Assembly: GCF_007301515.1 (NCBI RefSeq)
Contig: NZ_CP041666.1
Span: 1,984,001 to 2,048,000 of the forward strand
DNA: 64,000 nucleotides
Reading direction: 5' to 3'
Source: Radiobacillus deserti
Lineage (GTDB): Bacteria > Bacillota > Bacilli > Bacillales > Amphibacillaceae
A program made the position numbers and the translations under genes. The notes under the pieces are model-generated. The model saw only the letters and a list, made by a program, of their open reading frames with translations. It was not told the origin of the DNA and made no database searches. Below are positions 8,259-16,439 of this stretch, piece by piece (the stretch's first letter is position 1; each line of letters opens with the position of its first letter).

Positions 8259-8640
8259 TTTGCTTATCTCCCTTCACTCGACTTTCCGCTTCCATTAGTA
8301 ATTCCTCAATTTCTTCTCTTTTCATCCCTAAAAAGATGGCTTCCGTAAACAAGCTAATCATTTCTTGTTTCATTTTATTTACCTTTTCCCCTTGTTTCAT
8401 ATTTTTTTGAGGTGTTACGAAGCTTCCTTTACCTGGAATAGAATAAATAAATTCCTGTCTTTCTAATTCTCGATATGCTTTTTGTATCGTGTTTGGATTG
8501 ATGGTTAACTCCTGGGCTAATGTGCGAACCGAGGGTAATTTTTCATCTGCTTTAAATACTTCGTTTATGATGAGCTCCTTCAGCTTATCAATAAGTTGTT
8601 CATAAATTGGCTTTCGACTACGTACATCCAACTCAAACAA
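8251..8640 (-). CDS. GntR-family transcriptional repressor, YtrA subfamily
   Basis: A 129-residue regulator. Residues 8-75 are a GntR winged helix: PIYEQLIDKLKELI, the recognition region LPSVRTLAQELTINPNTIQKAYREL, and the wing GKGSFV. The C-terminal part is only about 50 residues and helical, which is the small effector/dimer domain of the YtrA subfamily. The start is TTG at 8640 behind GGGAGGAAG. A palindrome covers its own -10 box (8673-8697), so it probably represses itself. A longer copy of the same site is at 4802-4838. The inducer is unknown; YtrA in B. subtilis responds to certain cell-wall antibiotics. Confidence 0.92.
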   Translation of the reverse strand: MFELDVRSRKPIYEQLIDKLKELIINEVFKADEKLPSVRTLAQELTINPNTIQKAYRELERQEFIYSIPGKGSFVTPQKNMKQGEKVNKMKQEMISLFTEAIFLGMKREEIEELLMEAESRVKGDKQND

Positions 8641-8672
8641 ACAACTTCCTCCCTTCTTACACCACCGTACTA

Positions 8673-8713
8673 ACTGTATTATTTATATTAATACAGTGTA
8701 ATTTTTATGTCAA
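8673..8713 (-). promoter_or_regulatory. Promoter and operator of the GntR-ATPase-permease operon
   Basis: On the minus strand TTGACA (8708-8713) and TAATAT (8685-8690) are 17 bp apart. The -10 lies inside the perfect inverted repeat ACTGTATTA-N7-TAATACAGT (8673-8697). The same layout, including the position of the operator on the -10, occurs at 4802-4848. Confidence 0.85.
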
Positions 8714-8761
8714 TAAACTTTTTTTGCAAACCCTGTCTTATTGTGCGATTTCCTCGGTAAT

Positions 8762-8810
8762 AAAAGTTTCTTTAGAACGGTTTTTTTGTTTTTGAATTGC
8801 AACTTATAAT
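8762..8810 (+). promoter_or_regulatory. Candidate comG promoter
   Basis: TATAAT at 8805-8810 has no good -35, as expected for an activated promoter. Just upstream are two A/T blocks (AAAA-N5-TTTA at 8762-8774 and AGAA-N5-TTTT at 8774-8786) that resemble ComK half-sites, but they overlap by one base instead of having a standard ComK-box spacing. About 125 nt of leader would precede comGA. Confidence 0.35.
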
Positions 8811-8935
8811 CTATTTATCCTACACTGTTGTATGGTTTTACCCGACTCCGAGTATTCGATTACTATATTATTGGACATTGCAATTAAACGTTATGTCATG
8901 CAAAACTAGAGATAGTAAAAGGAGGTAGAAGTATA

Positions 8936-9916
8936 GTGAATGGAGCTCGCTTTAGTAAGACAATCTTGTTACGGGCTATTAAAAACGAAGCATCGGATGT
9001 TCATTTCTGTCCCGAATCATCCTATATAGGTGTTTATTTTCGAATTCACGGGAAAAGGAGAAGAGTGCAATCCATCCCCTTTTCTGAATACCAGTCCGTT
9101 TTAACACATCTGAAATTTTCATCTGGTATGGATATCGGAGAGATAAGACGCCCTCAAGACGGACGGATGGAGTTACAAGATCGCTCAGACTTTTTTTCTC
9201 TCCGGTTATCCACCCTTCCAGCGGATCCATTGGAAAGTCTAGCAATCCGAATCCTCCCACAATCAAAAGAAATCCCCTTCAAGCAGTTGTTTCTCTTTCC
9301 TCAACAAGCTAAGCAATTGATTCACCTTATTCATAACAAGTCTGGGATTTTTCTTCTAACTGGACCAACTGGGAGCGGAAAAACAACAACCTTATATGGG
9401 TTACTACAATCTCTCCTTCAACAACAATCCTCACAGGTTATAAGTTTAGAGGACCCTATTGAACGTAAGCTAGAGAATGTCACACAAATTCAAATTAATG
9501 AAAAGGCAAATTTAAGCTATCAAATAGGTCTGCGTGCAGCATTGAGGCATGACCCCGATATTCTTATGATTGGAGAAATAAGAGATGAGGGTACTGCAAG
9601 ATTAGCCTTTCACGCAGCCTACACTGGTCATCTAGTTTTAAGTACACTCCACGCAAAGGATACTGCCGGAACCATTCACCGCTTATTAGAATTCGGCCTA
9701 AATCAACAGGACATTCACCAAGTTTTGCTAGGTGTCGCAGCTATCGAGTTACTTCCAATCTTACATCCAACGAATCGTGCAGCTATTTTAGAAATTCTAA
9801 CAGGTGATTCCTTATCTAAAGCCATCCATTATCAATCCTATTCTTTAACAAGGTTCCAAACATTAAGGAGGAAGGCCTATGCCCTTGGATTTATCGATAA
9901 AACACTTATTCCTTAA
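8936..9916 (+). CDS. comGA: Competence pilus assembly ATPase ComGA
   Basis: A 326-residue secretion ATPase of the PilB/GspE superfamily that powers assembly of the DNA-uptake pseudopilus from the cytoplasmic side. Visible motifs: Walker A TGPTGSGKTTTLYG near residue 142, Asp box ISLEDPIE, Walker B DPDILMIGEIRD and His box LSTLHAKD. It lacks the long N-terminal domain of Gram-negative PilB, as ComGA does. The start is GTG behind AAAAGGAGG. It heads a tight seven-gene operon, comGA to comGG. Confidence 0.95.
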   Translation: MNGARFSKTILLRAIKNEASDVHFCPESSYIGVYFRIHGKRRRVQSIPFSEYQSVLTHLKFSSGMDIGEIRRPQDGRMELQDRSDFFSLRLSTLPADPLESLAIRILPQSKEIPFKQLFLFPQQAKQLIHLIHNKSGIFLLTGPTGSGKTTTLYGLLQSLLQQQSSQVISLEDPIERKLENVTQIQINEKANLSYQIGLRAALRHDPDILMIGEIRDEGTARLAFHAAYTGHLVLSTLHAKDTAGTIHRLLEFGLNQQDIHQVLLGVAAIELLPILHPTNRAAILEILTGDSLSKAIHYQSYSLTRFQTLRRKAYALGFIDKTLIP

Positions 9917-10937
9917 GCAGAACCGAGAGCTAAATCCTAAAACACAACAATTGTATTTGGACCGTCTTGTATATTTTCTTCAGAATGGATATACACTCCT
10001 ACACGCTTTAGACCGAATGAGTTGGGATAAGCGATTACAACCGTTAGCAAGACAATCTAAGCAGCTTTTACAGGAAGGAGCAGCTTTTGATTATGTATTA
10101 CAAGATTTAGGCTTTAAACAGAGGCTCTACTCTTTTATCGCTGTAACTCAAATGAACGGAGATCTTCAAAGGTCCATCTCGCAATGTCAGACGTTATTAA
10201 AGAATGAAATGGGACATATTCGTACCTTTAAAAATCAGATTCGATATCCTATTTGTCTTTTATTTCTTTTTCTTCTCGTGTTATATGCGGTTCGATCCTA
10301 TATCTATCCTTCGTTCCAACAACTATTTATATCCGCTAGTAGTACCTCTCCACTATTATCTTTTTCTATGACAATATTCGATGTGCTTTTTACAGGGTCG
10401 TTATTCTTAGTTGGAGTAATAGTCTGTTTCATTCCTATAGGCTTTCAACTGTCTAAGCGATTACCCATACATCAAATATTACGGATACAATCACTCCTAC
10501 CTATTTATAGTCGTTTTGTTAAGATGAAAAATTCTTTTTATTTTTCTTTACTGCTTAGTTCCCTATTAAAAACCGGTGCCTCTATAAAAGAAGCGCTAAC
10601 CATCTTAAGTAAACAACAGGACATGCCTTTCCTATCGTATCATGCACTTCAAATGCTAGGAACATTTAAAAAAGGAGATCACCCGCCAGAAACCTTTTCT
10701 AGTGGGTTAGCAATCGAAGAAGAATGCTTAGCAATTTTTCAGTTAGATGCGAATACAAGGAAAGTCGAAAAAGATCTGCTTGTATATGCTGAATTGTTGA
10801 ATAACAGGCTACAATCTTTTGTTTCTACTTTATTAAAGCTCATTCAGCCTATCTTTTTTTCCGCGTTGGCCATCTTTATCCTATTTGTTTATTTGTCTTT
10901 TATGGTACCAATGTTCGACTTAATGAAAAACATTTAA
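9879..10937 (+). CDS. comGB: Competence pilus membrane platform protein ComGB
   Basis: A 352-residue inner-membrane protein of the PilC/GspF family, the platform on which the ComGC pseudopilus is built. Two GspF domains are seen (about 24-140 and 215-330), with membrane helices near 122-145, 163-190 and 325-345. The ATG follows AAGGAGGAAGG and overlaps comGA by 38 nt, so translation is coupled. Length is close to the B. subtilis protein. Confidence 0.93.
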   Translation: MPLDLSIKHLFLKQNRELNPKTQQLYLDRLVYFLQNGYTLLHALDRMSWDKRLQPLARQSKQLLQEGAAFDYVLQDLGFKQRLYSFIAVTQMNGDLQRSISQCQTLLKNEMGHIRTFKNQIRYPICLLFLFLLVLYAVRSYIYPSFQQLFISASSTSPLLSFSMTIFDVLFTGSLFLVGVIVCFIPIGFQLSKRLPIHQILRIQSLLPIYSRFVKMKNSFYFSLLLSSLLKTGASIKEALTILSKQQDMPFLSYHALQMLGTFKKGDHPPETFSSGLAIEEECLAIFQLDANTRKVEKDLLVYAELLNNRLQSFVSTLLKLIQPIFFSALAIFILFVYLSFMVPMFDLMKNI

Positions 10938-10953
10938 AAGAGGGTGACATTTC

Positions 10954-11268
10954 TTGATCAAAAAAGCACAAGGATTTACATTAATCGAAATGCTTATTGT
11001 TCTTGCAGTTATATCCGTACTTCTCCTTTTACTTATTCCGAACCTTGCATCTAAAAATGGAGAGGTTCAAGACAAAGGATGTGTAGCTTTAATTAAAATG
11101 GCAAAAAGTCAGATTCAAGCCTATCAAATTGACCACGGGGTTCCTCCGAGTGATGTTGGCAAGTTAGAAGCTGAAAAGTATATTCAAGAAAACGCTACTT
11201 GTGCAAATGGTAGTAAACAGTTACACATATCCTCAGATGGAGCAGTTACTCTTGTCCCTACTGAGTAA
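10954..11268 (+). CDS. comGC: Major competence pseudopilin ComGC
   Basis: A 104-residue prepilin. A short leader (MIKKAQ) precedes the prepilin peptidase site G/FTLIEMLIVL, followed by the long hydrophobic helix with Glu at +5. Two cysteines (in KGCVALIK and NATCANG) match the intramolecular disulfide known in ComGC. The start codon is TTG after GAGGGTGAC. It is the main subunit of the pseudopilus that crosses the wall and captures DNA. Confidence 0.95.
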   Translation: MIKKAQGFTLIEMLIVLAVISVLLLLLIPNLASKNGEVQDKGCVALIKMAKSQIQAYQIDHGVPPSDVGKLEAEKYIQENATCANGSKQLHISSDGAVTLVPTE

Positions 11269-11707
11269 GAACGACGAATCTGGGTTTACGTTGTTAGAAA
11301 CACTTATTGTCCTCGGTATTACTAGTAGTTTAATCGTGATAAGCTCTGCATCTCTTTTACATTGGAAACAAAGCTATGAAGCCAATCAATTTTTTGACGT
11401 TTTTAAAAGCGATATATTGTTTCTCCAACAAATAGCAATGGACAGTGGGGATTACTATTATTTATTTATTCAGCCTGATGAAAACGCATATGAGATTAGA
11501 AAAGGAGGGTATGGAAAGGTCATCAGGAGAAGATTATTTCCAAAGTCGTGGAGTGTTCAGCTTCTAACCTTATCGATGCCGTTATCCTTCACCCCCCATG
11601 GTCAAATCCGTAATCCAGGAAGCTTTCTTATACTCACAAAAGAGAAGACGTATAAGATCGTATTTCCTTTTGGAAAAGGGAGGGGTTATGTTGTTACGCA
11701 GTCCTAA
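11252..11707 (+). CDS. comGD: Minor competence pseudopilin ComGD
   Basis: About 151 residues with the prepilin cleavage motif ESG/FTLLETLIVLG and a following hydrophobic helix. The start is uncertain: TTG at 11252 has GGAG ten bases upstream and gives a short leader typical of these proteins, while ATGs at 11201 and 11237 are also in frame but lack ribosome sites. It overlaps comGC by 17 nt. It should be a minor component at the pilus tip. Confidence 0.85.
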   Translation: MSLLSKNDESGFTLLETLIVLGITSSLIVISSASLLHWKQSYEANQFFDVFKSDILFLQQIAMDSGDYYYLFIQPDENAYEIRKGGYGKVIRRRLFPKSWSVQLLTLSMPLSFTPHGQIRNPGSFLILTKEKTYKIVFPFGKGRGYVVTQS

Positions 11708-12068
11708 AGGATATTCTCTTGTGGAATCCGTTACTGCCCTCAGTTTGCTTTTATTAATTCTAACGTCCTTTTTGCCATTACTTTTGTATGTGAAACAACA
11801 GGAGCGTCTGTTAAGCGACAGAAGACTTATTCAATCTGAATTGCATGATGAGCTCCTCTACTTTATTCACCATTCATCCAAACCGCTTCCTGCGAGTTAC
11901 GAAAGAATCATTCAAAAAAGGTCCGTTACCTTTTCCATTACAAAGGAACGGGACTATATGAAAGGATGTGTAGAATGGGACAATGTCAATCAGAATACGG
12001 AGACGTTCTGCTTATATGGAAAGGAAGACGAGCCAAAGTGGATTCACCCTTCTAGAAAGTCTCCTTAG
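11688..12068 (+). CDS. comGE: Minor competence pseudopilin ComGE
   Basis: A 126-residue prepilin-like protein with the motif PKG/YSLVESVTALSLLLL near the N-terminus. The ATG at 11688 follows GGGAGGGG and overlaps comGD by 20 nt; an ATG at 11598 in the same frame lies inside comGD and is not needed. Sequence beyond the helix is poorly conserved, so the name rests mainly on the motif and place in the operon. Confidence 0.83.
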   Translation: MLLRSPKGYSLVESVTALSLLLLILTSFLPLLLYVKQQERLLSDRRLIQSELHDELLYFIHHSSKPLPASYERIIQKRSVTFSITKERDYMKGCVEWDNVNQNTETFCLYGKEDEPKWIHPSRKSP

Positions 12069-12429
12069 CTTATCGATCCTTCTCCTTACTCTTCCCTTCC
12101 TCCCCTTTCTTTTTCAATCGATATCGGATGATTCCTATTACAATGAGTTGGCTATTGAACAATTTTTTCTATTCATAGCTGATGAATCTCATCGAGCGGA
12201 ATACACAGTAGTTGACAATAATCAAATTATGTTCATTCATAGTGAAGAAAAGCATGTTGAGATTTCGAAATATAAATCCGTCATTCGGCGTCAGATTGCA
12301 GGACAAGGACATGAAATTTTGGTACGAGACATCAATTCCTTTATTGTTACATCATCCTCTGCTGGTATCAAAATCCGGATACGAGATGGTAAGGGTGATT
12401 ATTATGAAAAAATTATTCCTATTCTTTAA
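12016..12429 (+). CDS. comGF: Minor competence pseudopilin ComGF
   Basis: A 137-residue protein with leader MERKTSQSG, cleavage motif G/FTLLESLLSL and one hydrophobic helix, followed by a beta-rich domain as in the ComGF family. The ATG at 12016 gives a short leader; the ribosome site is weak (GGAG about 12 nt upstream). It overlaps comGE by 53 nt, an unusually long overlap even for this operon. Confidence 0.85.
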   Translation: MERKTSQSGFTLLESLLSLSILLLTLPFLPFLFQSISDDSYYNELAIEQFFLFIADESHRAEYTVVDNNQIMFIHSEEKHVEISKYKSVIRRQIAGQGHEILVRDINSFIVTSSSAGIKIRIRDGKGDYYEKIIPIL

Positions 12430-12781
12430 GTCAGAAGAAGGGTTTTTATTCCCTTATATGATGAGCTTCGTAATAATCATACTTTTAGGTCTATTATCTA
12501 GCTTAACAATTTACCAGAACCATCTCCACTCCACCCTGTATTTAGAGAGACGCCTCCAAGTTGAATCTCTATTCCAACTAGGACTAACTACTTTTAAAGA
12601 CGAGTATCAAGGATTAAACGAAGATGCTGGTTCAAGATTTTACGTTTTTCCGGATGGATCTGTAACTATAAAGTATGAAAATCTATCTGATAATAAAATG
12701 AAATTAACCATTCTTGTTAAAACTCCCGAATCCTCTTCCCCTTATCGGACACAAAAAATAATACCTATTTCTTCTCCATAA
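12404..12781 (+). CDS. comGG: Competence protein ComGG
   Basis: A 125-residue protein whose N-terminus (MKKLFLFFKSEEGFLFPYM) has the degenerate prepilin-like motif and hydrophobic helix of ComGG. Length equals the family norm. The ATG at 12404 overlaps comGF by 26 nt; earlier in-frame ATGs lie deep in comGF. It is the last gene of the operon, and tRNA-Gln follows 43 nt later on the same strand. Confidence 0.83.
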   Translation: MKKLFLFFKSEEGFLFPYMMSFVIIILLGLLSSLTIYQNHLHSTLYLERRLQVESLFQLGLTTFKDEYQGLNEDAGSRFYVFPDGSVTIKYENLSDNKMKLTILVKTPESSSPYRTQKIIPISSP

Positions 12782-12824
12782 CTATGTATAATTTAGTCCA
12801 ATCTGTTCATGCTATAAAAGGCAA

Positions 12825-12896
12825 TGGGCTATAGCCAAGCGGTAAGGCAGCGGATTTTGATTCCGTCAGTCGCTGGTTCGAATCCAGCTAGCCCAG
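12825..12896 (+). tRNA. tRNA-Gln (TTG)
   Basis: A 72-nt cloverleaf: acceptor TGGGCTA/TAGCCCA with discriminator G, D-arm GCCAAGCGGTAAGGC, anticodon loop TTTTGAT (anticodon TTG) and T-arm GCTGGTTCGAATCCAGC. No CCA is encoded. Confidence 0.96.
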
Positions 12897-12903
12897 TTTC
12901 TCG

Positions 12904-12935
12904 AAGCTCATGTCACGTTAACATGAGCTTTTTTA
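12904..12935 (+). terminator. Terminator after tRNA-Gln
   Basis: Ten-base stem AAGCTCATGT / ACATGAGCTT, 7-nt loop, then TTTTTA. It could also end read-through from the comG operon. Confidence 0.88.
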
Positions 12936-12966
12936 TAATTAATTTACTTGGTTTTTATGAGAACAA

Positions 12967-12995
12967 TTTACAATCTTACCAGACTCGTATATAAT
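12967..12995 (+). promoter_or_regulatory. Promoter of yqgY
   Basis: TTTACA and a perfect TATAAT separated by 17 bp, 38 bp before the yqgY start: a clear sigma-A type promoter. Confidence 0.8.
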
Positions 12996-13032
12996 TACGA
13001 TGATGGATACCTATTGAAAAGGAGGGGGAAGT

Positions 13033-13275
13033 ATGGACAGAATGTATCGTGTACTTGCCTTTTGGACAGGTATTTTTACTGTAATGTTCTTTGTTGGGGA
13101 CATGTTTAGTATGGCATACTTATTTCTGGCACAAACTGTTTTCTTTTTAGCAGTTAGTTACTTAAAGCTATCAGAACGTATGTATATGTACTTATTTGGT
13201 GCTTATTGTACTGTATTTTTTATTGGGTTTACCTTTTACTCAAACTTCATACTTGTACCCGGTTTCGAACATTAA
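13033..13275 (+). CDS. yqgY: DUF2626 family membrane protein YqgY
   Basis: An 80-residue protein with three hydrophobic segments (about 6-23, 25-45, 52-72) beginning MDRMYRVLAFWTGIF, with KLSERMYMYLFGAY before the last helix. This is the DUF2626/YqgY family, found beside yqgX in Bacillaceae. The ATG follows AAGGAGGGGG. It has its own promoter and terminator. Function unknown. Confidence 0.88.
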   Translation: MDRMYRVLAFWTGIFTVMFFVGDMFSMAYLFLAQTVFFLAVSYLKLSERMYMYLFGAYCTVFFIGFTFYSNFILVPGFEH

Positions 13276-13311
13276 AAAAAAGACTCTTATAAATAAGAGT
13301 CTTTTTTTTCA
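13274..13311. terminator. Bidirectional terminator between yqgY and yqgX
   Basis: Stem AAGACTCTTAT / ATAAGAGTCTT with a 2-nt centre, an A-run before and a T-run after. It serves both convergent genes. Confidence 0.9.
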
Positions 13312-13929
13312 TTGTAAAAATGGATTGTGCTGTTTCTCATACCCGATGGAAGTGGATGGACCATGGCCCGGATATACATCAAAAGAATCCTCTAGCGTAA
13401 AAAGCTGATTTCGGATACTCGATAGCAGTAGTTCAAAGTTTCCTTGAAATAAGTCTGTTCTTCCTATCCCCTGCTGAAATAATGCATCACCAGAAAAAAC
13501 CGCCTTCTCAGATTGGAATATAATGGACACACTCCCTGGTGAATGACCAGGTGTTTGAACAATCTTAAATGAAAAGCCTTCTATCGTAAACTGCCCTTCT
13601 TTAAGATCCAACGGACGAGCTTTAATGATTATTTCATTCCCAATAAAACGTGCAGAACCATTTTTGTTGGGGTCGGTTAACCAAGTCCATTCTAAAGCGT
13701 TCAGGTAAACGTTTATATCATATTTGCTTGTTATTTCGTCCACAGCACCAATATGATCAAAATGAGCATGGGTTAGTAAAATGGCTACTGGTTTCAATTG
13801 ATGCGCCTGTAAAAAATCTAACAATTGACGAGCATCTCCACCAGGGTCTACAATTAGAGCCTTATCCTCTTTCGCAAGTACATAACAATTGGTACCCAAC
13901 GGTCCAAGTGAAAGCGTTTTTATATGCAT
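13309..13929 (-). CDS. yqgX: Metallo-beta-lactamase fold hydrolase YqgX (glyoxalase II-like)
   Basis: A 206-residue cytoplasmic hydrolase. The zinc motif THAHFDHIGA lies near residue 53, further metal ligands are the His of TPGHSPGS near 130 and Asp of SGDALF near 149, and the last is in YPGHGPST near 190. These are the ligands of the glyoxalase II / YcbL group, thioesterase-like enzymes with two metals. The start ATG follows AAGGAGGAAGG. The true substrate in Bacillaceae is not established. Confidence 0.9.
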   Translation of the reverse strand: MHIKTLSLGPLGTNCYVLAKEDKALIVDPGGDARQLLDFLQAHQLKPVAILLTHAHFDHIGAVDEITSKYDINVYLNALEWTWLTDPNKNGSARFIGNEIIIKARPLDLKEGQFTIEGFSFKIVQTPGHSPGSVSIIFQSEKAVFSGDALFQQGIGRTDLFQGNFELLLSSIRNQLFTLEDSFDVYPGHGPSTSIGYEKQHNPFLQ

Positions 13930-14005
13930 TTTCCTTCCTCCTTTTTGTTGAATTGACTAGCTCTTATAGATATAAATAGAAATGAATAAAAATCTTCAGT
14001 TTTCC

Positions 14006-14034
14006 TCGACAAATCAATGGATTTGTTTTAGAAT
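14006..14034 (+). promoter_or_regulatory. Probable promoter of yqgW
   Basis: TCGACA and TAGAAT 17 bp apart, about 90 bp before the yqgW start. Confidence 0.5.
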
Positions 14035-14121
14035 GTATGAGGAGAAATGATACATTACATATTATATAATAAAAAGAAATGGTACAAGTCGTTTGGAAAC
14101 AATGGAGGAGGTTTTTTTTAA

Positions 14122-14295
14122 ATGGTTTTAGCTATTATGTTATTAGTTGTGGCAATTCTATGTGCGATTGCCGTTTTCCGAGAACTTAAATCTAAAAACT
14201 TATTTGCAGTAGCTTTTGCTGGCGCATCCATGCTGGCATTTGGTTGGTTCTCCATCATGACCATTTATGCTGAGTTGTTTGTTAATAATCAATAA
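14122..14295 (+). CDS. yqgW: DUF2759 family membrane protein YqgW (57 aa)
   Basis: A 57-residue protein. Two hydrophobic helices (about 1-17 and 30-50) flank the conserved turn FRELKSKNLFAV, the mark of the DUF2759/YqgW family. The ATG follows GGAGGAGG, and a strong terminator follows the stop. Function unknown; its place between yqgX and yqgS is the same as in B. subtilis. Confidence 0.88.
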   Translation: MVLAIMLLVVAILCAIAVFRELKSKNLFAVAFAGASMLAFGWFSIMTIYAELFVNNQ

Positions 14296-14303
14296 AAAAG
14301 TGT

Positions 14304-14333
14304 AAAAGTCCTCTCATGAGAGGACTTTTTTTA
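14304..14333 (+). terminator. Terminator of yqgW
   Basis: Ten-base stem AAGTCCTCTC / GAGAGGACTT followed by seven T. Confidence 0.9.
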
Positions 14334-14363
14334 TGCGACTAGCCAAATAACATATTAATTAAA

Positions 14364-14394
14364 AATAACAGCGCCCTATAAGAGCGCTGTTATT
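14364..14394 (-). terminator. Terminator of yqgS
   Basis: Stem AATAACAGCGC / GCGCTGTTATT with a 9-nt loop; on the minus strand it is followed by TTTTTAATT. It touches the yqgS stop codon. Confidence 0.8.
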
Positions 14395-16289
14395 TATTTA
14401 TCAAAATTGTAGAATCGGAACAAATCCCCGTAAATAATTTGATCAGAATAATTTAGTTCCTTATCTACTTTTTCTTTAATTGGTGCACACAAATTGTCTT
14501 CCTCCGTGTCAGAAGATTCCCGTTCAGATGTTTCATCCTCCTCCATTGGATAAAGGATTTCACCAGTATTACGATCGTAACATTTTTCTTCTGTGTAAAT
14601 ATAGTTATTACTTACGAATGATCCATCTCTCAATGCAATGAAGTCCTTACGATCATCAGCAAATAAATCTGTACCAAAACCGATGTCATTACTATTATCA
14701 ACTCCAAGCAAGTGTAATAACGTAGGTTTTACATCGATTTGTCCTGCTATTTTCGATATAACTTTCCCTTCTTTACCTGGGATATGGATAAAGAACGGTA
14801 CTCGTTGTAACTGAACTTCATCATATGGAGTAATTTCTTTATCTAGATACATTCCCATAGCTTTATTATGAAAATCACTAATTCCATAGTGGTCTCCCAT
14901 TAATACAATTACAGAATTATCGTACAGACCAGATGCTTTTAATTCATCGAAAAATTGTTTTAACGATTCATCCATATAGCGAACTGTTTGAAAGTATTGA
15001 TTTAATGTTTTAGAGTTTGAATCAAATTTTTCAATGGTTGCATCTTCTTCACTTAAGTCAAATGGATAATGGTTCGTTAGCGTAATAAACTTAGAATAAA
15101 ACGGTTGTGGAATCGATTGTAAATATTTCATGGATTGCTCAAAGAACGGCTTATCCTTTAGTCCCCATCCAATCGAGTTTTCTTCCGTCACTTCATATGA
15201 ATCCACATCGTAAAATTCATCATATCCAATATTGTCATACATTACATCTCGATTCCAAAAGCTTTTGTTGTTGGCGTGGAAAACAGATGTGTAATAACCA
15301 GCCTCCCCTAAAATTTCAGGCATCGCGTGGTATTCGTTCTGACCGTGCGTAAAGAATACAGCTCCACGTGGTAGTGGATATAGAGAATTCTCAACTAAAA
15401 ACTCCGAGTCTGATGTTTTTCCTTGTGCTGTTTGATGGTAAAAGTTCTCAAAATAATAACTATCCCCTATCAAGTCATTTAGGAAAGGTGTAACTTCCTC
15501 CCCGTTAAGTGTATTGTTAATCACAAAAGTTTGTAACGATTCCATTGAAACAAAAATTAGATTTTTCCCTTTTGCAACCCCAAACAATTCTGACTTCATA
15601 TCAGGATTTATGTTCTCTTCCACATAGGTTTGAATCTCCGGCATATCATTTCCATCAGCAAACACTCGTTGTGCCTCTGTCTTAGAATGCAAGGCGATAT
15701 CATAAATGTGGTAATTAAAAATACCGATATTTTTCACTAAATACTCCCGATCAAAAGTTCGTTGAAAAAGCTGTGGACGTTCAATTTCTGCAAGAATAAA
15801 GTTCCCAACTACAAGTAATAAAGATACCGTTAACGCCATGACTCTATTCCGTTTTTTGTAGGAAACTGTCATAATTGGTGCTTGTCTCTTACTTAAATAC
15901 CAAATGAGGACAACATCTAAAAAGAAAAGAAGATCCTGCACATGCATTAAGTTTAGAACACTAGAGCCTAAGTCCGCCGCATTACTGCCTTGGAATAAAA
16001 CAGGTATCGTAATGAAATCAGCAAAATTTCTGTAAAAGACTAAGTTAAAATAAAGAATCAATGTACCTATTAAACTAGTATATCGAATAAACGTCATTTG
16101 ACGTTTAGAAGATAGCCAAACGGAAATAGCAAATACAAGAAAAGCAGATACAAATGGGTTTATCAATAAAATAAACTCTTGCATTATATTGTCTAAAGAA
16201 ATATTAAATGCAAAACGGTACAGTATATACGTTTTTATACCAAATAAGACACTTGCAATTATATATAGTGGTGGATAATTTCGTTTCAT
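14394..16289 (-). CDS. yqgS: Lipoteichoic acid synthase family protein (LtaS/YqgS)
   Basis: A 631-residue membrane enzyme: five helices in the first 170 residues, then an extracellular sulfatase-fold domain. The catalytic threonine is in QGKTSDSEF near residue 290, metal ligands are in VSMESLQ and the GDHYG segment near 465. LtaS enzymes transfer glycerol phosphate from phosphatidylglycerol to growing lipoteichoic acid outside the membrane. Length and position match YqgS, the minor LtaS paralogue of B. subtilis. The C-terminal tail is acidic, fitting a salt-loving host. About 150 bp upstream is a reversed PhoP-like repeat array. Confidence 0.92.
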   Translation of the reverse strand: MKRNYPPLYIIASVLFGIKTYILYRFAFNISLDNIMQEFILLINPFVSAFLVFAISVWLSSKRQMTFIRYTSLIGTLILYFNLVFYRNFADFITIPVLFQGSNAADLGSSVLNLMHVQDLLFFLDVVLIWYLSKRQAPIMTVSYKKRNRVMALTVSLLLVVGNFILAEIERPQLFQRTFDREYLVKNIGIFNYHIYDIALHSKTEAQRVFADGNDMPEIQTYVEENINPDMKSELFGVAKGKNLIFVSMESLQTFVINNTLNGEEVTPFLNDLIGDSYYFENFYHQTAQGKTSDSEFLVENSLYPLPRGAVFFTHGQNEYHAMPEILGEAGYYTSVFHANNKSFWNRDVMYDNIGYDEFYDVDSYEVTEENSIGWGLKDKPFFEQSMKYLQSIPQPFYSKFITLTNHYPFDLSEEDATIEKFDSNSKTLNQYFQTVRYMDESLKQFFDELKASGLYDNSVIVLMGDHYGISDFHNKAMGMYLDKEITPYDEVQLQRVPFFIHIPGKEGKVISKIAGQIDVKPTLLHLLGVDNSNDIGFGTDLFADDRKDFIALRDGSFVSNNYIYTEEKCYDRNTGEILYPMEEDETSERESSDTEEDNLCAPIKEKVDKELNYSDQIIYGDLFRFYNFDK

Positions 16290-16439
16290 TTCGTTAACCT
16301 CCTAACCAAAAATATTTCTGTTCAATCCGATTAATTCACAATTCGTTTACATTTTCTTCATACTATTCAGTTTGATTTCATATATACCCTTATTTGCAAT
16401 TTCTACACATCTATTTAGACGAAACAACATGGACAAAAG

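Noticed and set aside
8762..8786. Certain ComK box before comGA
   Set aside because: The half-sites resemble AAAA-N5-TTTT but have mismatches and the wrong spacing, so it is listed only as a weak candidate.
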